Shown here: piece after piece, positions 8,939 through 16,190 of the stretch
Position numbering within the stretch: position 1 is the first letter of the stretch
Layout: every line of letters starts with the position of its first letter
DNA from: Gammaproteobacteria bacterium
Lineage (GTDB): Bacteria; Pseudomonadota; Gammaproteobacteria; Chromatiales; Chromatiaceae
Length of the DNA: 32,543 nucleotides
Direction: 5' to 3'
Assembly: GCA_020445415.1 (NCBI GenBank)
Contig: JAGRGP010000038.1
Location: 1 to 32,543 of the forward strand
The notes under the pieces: generated by a model
Seen by the model: the letters and a program-made list of their open reading frames with translations, nothing else
Told to the model about the DNA's origin: nothing
The model's database searches: none
Program-made: the position numbers and the translations under genes

Positions 8939-11017
8939 ATGGACATGACCGATCGTGCGATAGAACTGATCATTATCGAGCCCTCATACAATACCGCCGA
9001 GGAATATGTGAGTTCCTTACGCAATGCCGGGATGGCCATCCATCCGACCCGAGTAGACGGCATGGCTGAAATCGGGAACCTCCTCGAATCCAGCAGCCCC
9101 GATCTTATTCTCTGCTCCGCCGACCTGGAGCGCACCGAATTTGAAAAATGTCTTGATCTTTGTGTAAGGTCCCACCCGGGGTCCTCGGTCATCGTACTCT
9201 ATCAAGAGCAAGCTCCGGAGGTTCTGCTGCAAGCACTGCGAAGCGGCGCACGGGACGTGGTTTCGAAGAACGATCCGGAACACCTGCAACTTGTGGTGAA
9301 ACGCGAGTTTGGCGATCTGCTGGTCCGCCTCGAGCTCGAACAACTAAAACAACAGCTAGTCGAATCCGAATCGCGCTGCAGTGCGCTTATCGATAACTCG
9401 CGGGACGCCATCGCCTATATTCACGAAGGCATGCACGTGCGAGCTAACTCCGTGTATTTGGAAATGTTCGGTTACCAGGACCAAGAGGATCTCCTGGGCA
9501 TGCCGATCCTGGACATGATTGCCACCGAGGACCTTTCCCGATTCAAGAAATCCCTGCGCTCCGTGGAATCTGGACAGGGAGAACTGGAGATAATGTGCAA
9601 GAAAGGCGATGGAAAAACCTTTAAGGCGGTACTCGAGTTTTCTCCATCGGCGGTAGACGGCGAGCCCTGCACCGAGATAATCATCCGTGACCGCAGCAGC
9701 GACGAGCAACTGGAACGTAAGTTACAGATGGCAAGTGACTACGACAGCCAGACCGGCCTGCTGAACAAGCCCTTTTTCATGCGCCAATTGGAGAATGAGT
9801 TTGCGGAGCACAAACGTACCGGCGAGTCCCTGGCGATCATGTACATGGCTATCGATGATTTCCAGAAAATCCGTGGCGATATCGGAATCGCTGCCAGTGA
9901 CAGCCTGCTACAGGAACTATCCAAGATTTTGAGTGGAGTCGTCTCCCCCGGCAACGTGCTCTCTCGCTTCGGCGATCACAGTTTTTGCCTGCTAAGCGAT
10001 ACCATTGATTCCGCAAAGCAGTTGGCAGAGAACGTTCACCGGGCGGTAAAAGAACATATCTTCCAATCCACAAATAGCCTGGTGGAACCACGCTGCAATA
10101 TCGGCATTGCCGGTTTGAGCGAGACCATACCGGGTTGTCAGGAGTTCGTGAATATCGCCTACCAAGCGTGTAGGGCGGCCCGAAGCGATGAAACAAACGG
10201 CACCTACGTTCATGAGGAACACCAGCCCGCGCAAGCCGCGGGCAATCCAGAAGCCAGCGAGTCATCGGAACTCATTCAGGATGCCTTGGAAAACGATCGG
10301 TTCAAACTCGCCTACCAGCCGATCGTCAGTCTGGATGGAGAAAGCCGGGAGATCTATTCCGTGCTTACTCGCCTGATCGATGCAAACGGTGAGGAACTGC
10401 TGCCCGATCATTTCATGGCCATCGCCAGCCGCGGTGACTGTATGACGGCCATAGACCGCTGGGCAATCGATCATGCCCTGGACGAACTTGGCTCCCAGCG
10501 GGCGGAAGGCAGAAAGGTGGTATTCTTCATATCCCTCTCATCCCAGACTATTCAGGACAAGAGTTTTTTACTCTGGTTGTGTGATTGCCTAAGGGAAAAG
10601 AATATCAAGGGTTCCTGGCTGACCTTTCAAATGAAAGAGGCGGACCTGCGAGCTCACCTAACCGAGGCAAAAGTGCTCATCGAAGGCCTCAAAATGGTGA
10701 ATTGCAAGATCGCCATGGATCAATATGGATTAATGCCAAAATCCGCGACGCTGATGAAACACCTGCCAGTAGACTTCATCAAATTCGATTCGTCACTGGT
10801 TGATGGTATCGCCGGAAATCAGGAGATGCAGGAAAAATTGACCGCCATGAACACGGAAATCAAGGGACGAGACATCAGGACTATTATCGTGGGTGTGGAA
10901 GACGCCAACAGCCTCGCGATATTATGGACCGTAGGGGTAAATTACATCCAAGGCTATTTTTTACAGGAACCTTCCGAGACTATCGATTTCGAATTCACCG
11001 GGACCCATTTCAGTTAA
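8939..11017 (+). CDS. fimX: FimX-like REC-PAS-GGDEF-EAL cyclic-di-GMP effector
   Basis: Regulator of type IV pilus assembly and twitching motility; in Pseudomonas and Xanthomonas it is a cyclic-di-GMP receptor rather than an active cyclase. Its 692 residues nearly equal the Pseudomonas protein (691). Order: degenerate receiver (1-130; PDLILCSADLERTEFE, SGARDVVSKND), PAS (about 140-255; DNSRDAIAYIHEGMHVRANSVYLEMFGYQD), GGDEF-like (about 262-430) and EAL-like (about 440-690). The GGDEF site reads RFGDHSF, and the EAL motif is replaced in YSVLTRLID, so neither catalytic site is intact, as in known FimX. The EAL domain ends with GVNYIQGYFLQEPSETIDFEF, very like FimX. Two starts are possible, ATG 8939 or ATG 8945; the AAGG at 8934-8937 suits the second slightly better. 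Confidence 0.92.
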   Translation: MDMTDRAIELIIIEPSYNTAEEYVSSLRNAGMAIHPTRVDGMAEIGNLLESSSPDLILCSADLERTEFEKCLDLCVRSHPGSSVIVLYQEQAPEVLLQALRSGARDVVSKNDPEHLQLVVKREFGDLLVRLELEQLKQQLVESESRCSALIDNSRDAIAYIHEGMHVRANSVYLEMFGYQDQEDLLGMPILDMIATEDLSRFKKSLRSVESGQGELEIMCKKGDGKTFKAVLEFSPSAVDGEPCTEIIIRDRSSDEQLERKLQMASDYDSQTGLLNKPFFMRQLENEFAEHKRTGESLAIMYMAIDDFQKIRGDIGIAASDSLLQELSKILSGVVSPGNVLSRFGDHSFCLLSDTIDSAKQLAENVHRAVKEHIFQSTNSLVEPRCNIGIAGLSETIPGCQEFVNIAYQACRAARSDETNGTYVHEEHQPAQAAGNPEASESSELIQDALENDRFKLAYQPIVSLDGESREIYSVLTRLIDANGEELLPDHFMAIASRGDCMTAIDRWAIDHALDELGSQRAEGRKVVFFISLSSQTIQDKSFLLWLCDCLREKNIKGSWLTFQMKEADLRAHLTEAKVLIEGLKMVNCKIAMDQYGLMPKSATLMKHLPVDFIKFDSSLVDGIAGNQEMQEKLTAMNTEIKGRDIRTIIVGVEDANSLAILWTVGVNYIQGYFLQEPSETIDFEFTGTHFS

Positions 11018-11246
11018 TCCAATCGTCACCGGCAAGATGGACATCGCCCCACCGTCTAGATTTACACCATCCCCATACAACCCGGTAGGCTAGATAATCC
11101 CTATTAGGTTATTTCATAAGATGTGGGAGAGCATCGCCCTCGGCGCCTTGAACCGGTCGCCGCGCAGATATCTGAGCGCGATTGGCTGAGTGAAACCCGT
11201 CACGTCAGCCGGACCGAGGAATGGCCCCTGCTGCCGATGTCACCCA

Positions 11247-11531
11247 CTACAATAGACGCCGTTTCAGCAGGTAAAGCGCTAACGCGGCCAGTCCGGCTGT
11301 CATGATCACTTTCGCCAGTATCCGTGGATTAACCCAACCCTCCCGGGATCGGCGATGATGGTTGGCGTGCAACTGCTCGGGCTGAATGTTGGCACCTGAG
11401 GAACATTCGGATCCTCCAGCCAACCGCCGAGGATTGGGGTGCCAAGCATGAGGACCCGGCGTGGCATCCAGCGCCTGGGGTTTATCAAACCTTGTGTCCG
11501 GATCCAAACTCAACTTTGCCCGGCGCTTCAT
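11247..11531 (-). CDS. Small tail-anchored membrane protein encoded with ParA-like ATPase
   Basis: Protein of 94 residues, not recognised from any named family. It begins with a basic segment (MKRRAKLSLDPDTRFDKPQAL), continues through a polar, histidine- and proline-rich middle, and ends in one hydrophobic helix (about residues 69-88, ILAKVIMTAGLAALALYLL) followed by KRRLL. That is the plan of a tail-anchored protein with its bulk in the cytoplasm. Its ATG overlaps the stop of the upstream parA-like gene (ATGA at 11528-11531), and an AGGAG Shine-Dalgarno sits 8 nt upstream, so it is very likely translated. Coupling suggests that it recruits or responds to the ParA ATPase at the membrane. Confidence 0.7.
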   Translation of the reverse strand: MKRRAKLSLDPDTRFDKPQALDATPGPHAWHPNPRRLAGGSECSSGANIQPEQLHANHHRRSREGWVNPRILAKVIMTAGLAALALYLLKRRLL

Positions 11532-12163
11532 GGAAACAACTCCTGGCTAAGGTCCAACCAGAGGGCATCGATCTCGGCCGCCGCCTTACCCCCGCTCTCA
11601 AATTCGGTAACGGCTCTGCCGTCGATCAACGCATGGCTAAATGCCGCGCGCTGACTAAGGGCCACCGGATTCACCGGTATGCCGTAGGCGACTAGGGCTT
11701 GGCGGGCCTCACCTACGATTCGTGGCTCACCGGACCGAGTGGGGGGAGGGCAAGCATTCAATACCACTTGAGCAGCCCGTCCGATCTCAACCAACAAGCC
11801 AGCCGTACTACCGATCGCATCAAGATCCAGAATTGCCGGACGGGTCGGGATGTAGACCCGGTCTGCCAGTTGGGCGCAACTCACCGCCGCAGCCGAGGCG
11901 TGCGGAGCGGTATCAATGATTACAAGCTGAAAGCCGCTGTCCCGGGCCCTGTCCAACACATCTCCGAGATGGGCTCCATCGGCCTGTACTAACCCCGGAG
12001 CTTGCTGCCGCCGCCGCTGCCACCAAGCGGTTGCGCTACCCTGAGGATCAAGATCGACCAGCAGCACTTCCAAGCCGGCGGTGACCGCCCGCACCGCGAG
12101 ATGAATCCCCAGCGTTGTCTTACCCGATCCTCCCTTTTGCGCAATGATCCCCAGTGTTTTCAT
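11528..12163 (-). CDS. ParA/MinD-family P-loop ATPase
   Basis: Deviant Walker A ATPase of 211 residues. The N terminus is KTLGIIAQKGGSGKTTLG with both signature lysines of the KGGxGKT motif (Lys10 and Lys15). DLDPQGSATAWWQRR is the switch I/A' region, and VIIDTAPHASAA is Walker B. It lacks the N-terminal HTH of plasmid ParA proteins, like orphan ParAs that position chromosomes, chemoreceptors or large protein assemblies. No parB or parS site is in view. The overlapping downstream gene encodes a tail-anchored protein. Two GGGTATTACA repeats (12227 and 12251) lie 64-97 bp upstream and may be part of its promoter. Confidence 0.9.
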   Translation of the reverse strand: MKTLGIIAQKGGSGKTTLGIHLAVRAVTAGLEVLLVDLDPQGSATAWWQRRRQQAPGLVQADGAHLGDVLDRARDSGFQLVIIDTAPHASAAAVSCAQLADRVYIPTRPAILDLDAIGSTAGLLVEIGRAAQVVLNACPPPTRSGEPRIVGEARQALVAYGIPVNPVALSQRAAFSHALIDGRAVTEFESGGKAAAEIDALWLDLSQELFP

Positions 12164-12730
12164 CCAAAGTGACCGTCATATTGCCTGCCGCGCCCGATGC
12201 ACCGGGCGGTCCGGTTAAGGATCAAAGGGTATTACAACTGGTCCGTCATTGGGTATTACAGGTTTGTTACAATCGGGTCACCGCGCACGCTCTCGGTCCA
12301 CTAGCCACGAACAAGCCAGTCCGTGCGCCCAAACCCACTGACCGGGCTAGCCAATAACAACGGCTAATGCTGTGCTGAACACTTCTTCCAGCCGAAGTGG
12401 TGATGAAACTCCTGACGTGATCCGGGATGAGGATAGCCCGCGCCTGCCCACATGAGGGCACAACCGCGGCATAGCGCAACACGAGGAACCTCCGACGAGC
12501 TACACCATCGGGATTTGGCCCAGCTGGGTGTACTGATCGTGGCGGTTACTGGTGTATGCCCAGCAACGGCACCGCCCTTGCCGAGACACGCGCCGCCTAC
12601 TCTACTGCCCCGTCAGCAGTGACGATTTATCCGCGAATAGACCGCTTTGATCTACTGGGCCGGGAGGGACGTCGCCCCCCATGCCCCATTCATTCTTAAC
12701 CACCGCCGCGGTCCACACCGCATCTCCGCG
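12164..12730. other. Gene-free interval between parA-like gene and gabT
   Basis: About 570 bp between the start of the parA-like gene and the end of gabT. Apart from the GGGTATTACA repeats, I find no convincing coding frame (the open frames lack start context and family features), no tRNA-like cloverleaf and no strong hairpin with a T tract. It should hold the parA promoter and the end of the gab transcript. Confidence 0.5.
12227..12260. repeat. Direct repeat GGGTATTACA, two copies, upstream of the parA-like gene
   Basis: Identical 10-mers at 12227-12236 and 12251-12260, start-to-start distance 24 bp, followed by a related TTGTTACAA at 12264-12272. They lie upstream of the minus-strand parA-like start at 12163. 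Tandem sites of this type often bind a regulator; chance recurrence cannot be excluded. Confidence 0.35.
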
Positions 12731-14035
12731 CTATCCTTGGGCGGCCGCAACCACCGGTTGAGTAAGCGTCTCGAGACAGCCGTCGATAATCTCTAGCCCC
12801 TCGTCGACCAATTCATCGGCCGCGGTAATGGGTACCAAAACCCGGATTACGTTACCATGCATGCCGCAGGATAGCAGGATCAGGCCGCGCTCGGCCGCCA
12901 TAGCCACCAAATTCTTGGTGAGTTCGGGGTCGGGAACCTGGTGCTCGGCATCCTTGAACAGCTCCATCGCGACCATCGCACCCAGCCCACGCACATCGCC
13001 GATACAGCTGTGACGCCTGGCAAATGCCCGTAAGCGAGACCGCAGGTGATCTCCCAATGCGCTGCTGCGCTCCAATATCCCTTCGTCCTCGAAAACGTCC
13101 AGCACCGCCAGCGCCGCTGCGCAACCCAATGGGCTTCCCGCGTAGGTGCCCCCGAGGCCCCCAGGGCCGACGCTATCCATAATGTCAGCCCGTCCAACCA
13201 CCGCCGAGATCGGGAATCCTCCGGCGATACTCTTGGCAAGGGTCGTTAAATCCGGCACCACTCCACTATGCTCCATGGCGTACACCTTTCCAGTGCGGCC
13301 CGCTCCCGCTTGTACTTCATCGGCAATCAACAGGATACCGTGCTGGTCACAGAGGCGACGAAGCTTCTCCAGAAACGCGAAGGGTGCGACATAGAATCCC
13401 CCCTCCCCTTGGACCGGCTCGATAATGATCGCCGCTACCCGCTCCGGTTCCACATCCACTTTGAACAATGTCTGCAATGCGGCCAGCGACTGCTCCTCGG
13501 TAATACCGTGCAGTTCAACCGGGAAGGGCACATGATAAATCTCTGCTGGATAAGGGCCAAAACCGGCCTTGTAAGGCAGTACTTTCCCGGTAACGCCGAG
13601 TGTCATGATAGTGCGCCCATGATAACCACCATTGAATGCGATTATCGCCTGGCGGCGAGTATAGGCCCTCGCAATCTTCAGCGCATTTTCTACGGCCTCG
13701 GCGCCGGTGGTGAGAAACAGGGATTTTTTGGGAGCATCTCCCGGTGCCAGCCGATTCAACCGTTCCGCGAGCTCGACGTAGGGCTCGTAAGGTAACACTT
13801 GGAAGCAAGTATGAGTGTAGCGATCCATCTGGGCCTGGACCGCCGCCATGACCTTGGGATGGCGATGGCCGGTATTGAGCACCCCGATTCCACCAGCAAA
13901 ATCGATATAGCGTTTGCCTTCCACGTCCCACACCTCGGCATTCTCAGCCCGGGTGGCGTAGATGTTATGCATGTTTGCGACCCCCCTGGCAACCGCTTGG
14001 TTACGCCGCGCAAGAAGATCAGAATTGGTAGTCAT
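12731..14035 (-). CDS. gabT: 4-aminobutyrate aminotransferase
   Basis: PLP-dependent class III aminotransferase that moves the amino group of GABA to 2-oxoglutarate, giving succinate semialdehyde. The 434 residues match the family. Visible features are GGIGVLNTGHRHPKV, the cofactor loop LTTGAEAVENALKIARAYT, AFNGGYHGRT, EPVQGEGGFYVAP, the PLP-binding IADEVQAGAGRTGK and TTLAKSIAGGFPISAVVG with the Schiff-base lysine at Lys268, the same number as in E. coli GabT. It lies 63 bp after gabD and probably shares its transcript. The 5-aminovalerate analogue (DavT) cannot be told apart from sequence alone. Confidence 0.93.
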   Translation of the reverse strand: MTTNSDLLARRNQAVARGVANMHNIYATRAENAEVWDVEGKRYIDFAGGIGVLNTGHRHPKVMAAVQAQMDRYTHTCFQVLPYEPYVELAERLNRLAPGDAPKKSLFLTTGAEAVENALKIARAYTRRQAIIAFNGGYHGRTIMTLGVTGKVLPYKAGFGPYPAEIYHVPFPVELHGITEEQSLAALQTLFKVDVEPERVAAIIIEPVQGEGGFYVAPFAFLEKLRRLCDQHGILLIADEVQAGAGRTGKVYAMEHSGVVPDLTTLAKSIAGGFPISAVVGRADIMDSVGPGGLGGTYAGSPLGCAAALAVLDVFEDEGILERSSALGDHLRSRLRAFARRHSCIGDVRGLGAMVAMELFKDAEHQVPDPELTKNLVAMAAERGLILLSCGMHGNVIRVLVPITAADELVDEGLEIIDGCLETLTQPVVAAAQG

Positions 14036-14098
14036 GGTAATTTTGCCCTGATAGGTTGTTCGAAAAAATTCGGGGTATCCAGATCGACCGTGCGTCGT

Positions 14099-15562
14099 TC
14101 AGGAGTCTATTCCACCGATACAGAGGTATTTAATCTCCAAGTAGTCTTCGATACCGTATTTGGATCCTTCACGGCCGATACCCGACGATTTAACCCCCCC
14201 GAACGGGGCAATCTCATTGGAGATGATTCCGGCATTGATACCGACCATACCGTAGTCCAAGGCCTCCGCCACCCGCCATACCCGCCCGAGATCGCGGCTA
14301 TAGAAATAGGACGCCAGCCCGTATTCGGTGTCGTTGGCCAGTTGGATGGCCTGTTGCTCACTGGAGAAACGAAACAAGGGAGCCAAAGGCCCAAAGGTCT
14401 CCTCCCGCGCAACGGCCATCCCCGATTCCACACCAGTCAGCACGGTGGGTTGGAAAAAGGTACCGCCCAAGGCATGGCGCGAACCGCCCGCCAGCACCTC
14501 TGCCCCCTTGCTCACTGCATCCGCGATATGCGCCTCGACCTTATCCACCGCCGCCTGATTGATCAACGGCCCCTGGACCACGCCGGCTTCCAACCCATTG
14601 CCAACCTTCAATTGGGTATTGACAGCATCGGCCAGTTTGCGGGCAAATTCGTCATATACTCCATCCTGAATCAGAAACCGGTTTGCGCAGACACAGGTCT
14701 GGCCACTGTTACGGTATTTAGAGGCCAAGGCACCTTCTACCGCGGCGTCAAGATCCGCATCGTCGAATACGATAAAGGGGGCATTACCGCCAAGCTCCAA
14801 CGACACTTTTTTAATCGTTTCGGCGCACTGTCCCATCAGCAGCCTGCCAATCTCCGTGGAACCGGTAAAGCTTAGCTTGCGGACAATGGGGTTAGCGGTC
14901 ATCTCCCCGCCAATCGCCCGGGCATTACCGGTCACCACGTTCAGCACCCCCGCTGGAATCCCCGCGCGCTCTGCCAACTCACACAAAGCCAACGCGGAAT
15001 ACGGCGTCTCCAGCGCCGGCTTAACCACCATGGTGCAGCCAGCAGCTAAGGCGGCACCCGCCTTGCGGGTGATCATTGCCGCAGGGAAATTCCAGGGAGT
15101 TATCGCCACACACACGCCGATTGGTTGCTTGATCACCAGGATACGCTTGTCGGCCTGATGCTGGGGAATCACATCCCCGTAGACTCGTTTGCCTTCTTCG
15201 GCAAACCACTCGATGAAAGAGGCCGCATAGGCGATCTCGCCTCGGGCTTCCGCCAACGGCTTGCCCTGCTCGGTGGTCATGATGAGCGCCAGATCTTCCT
15301 GATGCGCCATGATCAATTCATACCAGGCACGCATTTTCGCCGATCGTTCCTTGGCAGTGAGCCCCTTCCATCCCGGCAATGCCGCCTCTGCGGCATGCAG
15401 TGCTCGACGGGTTTCCACCGCCTGACAGTTTGGAACCGTACCAATCGTCTCGCCGGTGGCAGGATTGGTTACGGGTGCGGTAGCCCCATTGTCCGCTGCT
15501 ACCCAACTGCCGTTTACGTAGCAGCGTTGCCGGAATAATCCTTCGTCAGTAAGCTGTGGCAA
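14099..15562 (-). CDS. gabD: Succinate-semialdehyde dehydrogenase
   Basis: NAD(P)-dependent aldehyde dehydrogenase that oxidises succinate semialdehyde (or glutarate semialdehyde in lysine breakdown) to feed the TCA cycle. It has 487 residues. Active-site elements are ITPWNFP, SFTGSTEIGR, VSLELGGNAPFIVFDDADLD with general base Glu256, and NSGQTCVCANRF with nucleophile Cys290. The start is TTG at 15562: the only upstream in-frame ATG runs straight into a TAA, the next internal ATG is near residue 77, and GAGG stands 9 nt before the TTG. First gene of a gabD-gabT pair; its promoter region carries the operator-like dyad at 15728-15743. Confidence 0.94.
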   Translation of the reverse strand: MPQLTDEGLFRQRCYVNGSWVAADNGATAPVTNPATGETIGTVPNCQAVETRRALHAAEAALPGWKGLTAKERSAKMRAWYELIMAHQEDLALIMTTEQGKPLAEARGEIAYAASFIEWFAEEGKRVYGDVIPQHQADKRILVIKQPIGVCVAITPWNFPAAMITRKAGAALAAGCTMVVKPALETPYSALALCELAERAGIPAGVLNVVTGNARAIGGEMTANPIVRKLSFTGSTEIGRLLMGQCAETIKKVSLELGGNAPFIVFDDADLDAAVEGALASKYRNSGQTCVCANRFLIQDGVYDEFARKLADAVNTQLKVGNGLEAGVVQGPLINQAAVDKVEAHIADAVSKGAEVLAGGSRHALGGTFFQPTVLTGVESGMAVAREETFGPLAPLFRFSSEQQAIQLANDTEYGLASYFYSRDLGRVWRVAEALDYGMVGINAGIISNEIAPFGGVKSSGIGREGSKYGIEDYLEIKYLCIGGIDS

Positions 15563-15727
15563 GGTTCTTTACCTCATCATGAGAGCCGACCCCAGTGGGA
15601 TGTGCCTGATCACCAAGCGTCCGATTGGCTAATCTAGACTGGGTAGGCGGGAAATAACTGTTGGCTGCATAGGGCTGCAACGAGCGGATCGATGTCGAGT
15701 TCGACAATTATTTTAAAGTCTAACATG

Positions 15728-15743
15728 GTTTAATTTATTAAAC
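15728..15743. promoter_or_regulatory. Operator-like dyad, copy 1 (gabD side)
   Basis: Perfect 6-4-6 inverted repeat GTTTAATTTATTAAAC in the gabD-decarboxylase intergenic region, 165 bp upstream of the gabD start. It overlaps a second dyad, AAACAAGTTTGTTT (15740-15753). It is the best match to the four-copy motif GTTTRA-N4-TYAAAC, and the following AAG is shared with copy 3. The proposed binder is the PuuR-like regulator at 29076. Confidence 0.6.
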
Positions 15744-15915
15744 AAGTTTGTTTTATGTACGATGTTCTTTGTCCTTTCTAAAATCCTCCGTCATCCCTTC
15801 CCATCATCGATTACCCCCTACCTGATAAGCGATGGAAACTTATTAATATGGGAATATGCTAATTAATATAGTCGCCGTTCTCCATACACTCCAGCGCATA
15901 GAACTTGACAAAAGA

Positions 15916-15931
15916 GTTTAATATGTCAAAC
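15916..15931. promoter_or_regulatory. Operator-like dyad, copy 2 (decarboxylase side)
   Basis: GTTTAATATGTCAAAC, 16 bp identical to copy 4 at 29015-29030. The surrounding 31-bp block 15904-15934 matches 29003-29033 at 27 of 31 positions. The block also holds the inverted repeat TTGACA-N13-TGTCAA (15905-15929); TTGACA could double as a -35 box, which would let a bound repressor block RNA polymerase. It lies 260 bp upstream of the decarboxylase start. Confidence 0.65.
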
Positions 15932-16190
15932 ATGTAATCCATAAGAAGCCTCAACAGGCATTGTGAAATACCGGTACGCACTTATCACGTCAAGCGTCTT
16001 AAAGACGGAGCAGTATGCCACCGTGCAACCACATAACGCCGGAGGAAATGGGCCCATGATTGCCGGCCTGAGTTGTCCCACGGCGAAATGTAGACTGGCA
16101 GTTACAATCCGGTGGCCGGGCAACAGTGGCATCGCCAAGACCCGCTCGAACCGGTCTGCCTGCCATTCCTTCACGATTTGAGGAGCGCAT

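Larger units (their letters stand above)
15563..16190. other. Divergent gabD / decarboxylase control region with long decarboxylase leader
   Basis: The interval is AT-rich on the left (15710-15935), with two operator-like dyads and a direct repeat ATTAATAT (15842 and 15862). The right part (15935-16175) is GC-richer and would be a leader of roughly 230-260 nt if transcription starts near the second dyad. It contains a possible GTG-started frame of 72 codons (15963-16181) and the palindrome ATGGGCCCAT. No established riboswitch or ornithine-sensing leader motif (such as the SpeFL peptide) is recognised. Confidence 0.5.

Noticed and set aside
11528-12163. Plasmid or genomic-island partition locus based on the ParA-like gene
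   Set aside because: No parB, parS repeats, replication gene, integrase or IS nearby; flanked by normal chromosomal genes.
12227-12260. CRISPR or iteron array from the GGGTATTACA repeats
   Set aside because: Only two exact short copies, no repeat-spacer regularity and no cas or rep gene.
12267-12482. 71-codon minus-strand frame in the gap before gabT
   Set aside because: No Shine-Dalgarno, composition unlike its neighbours, no recognisable feature.
13799-14875. 358-codon plus-strand frame antisense to gabT and gabD
   Set aside because: Lies opposite two genes with intact active sites; its translation shows no domain and arises from the complementary frame.
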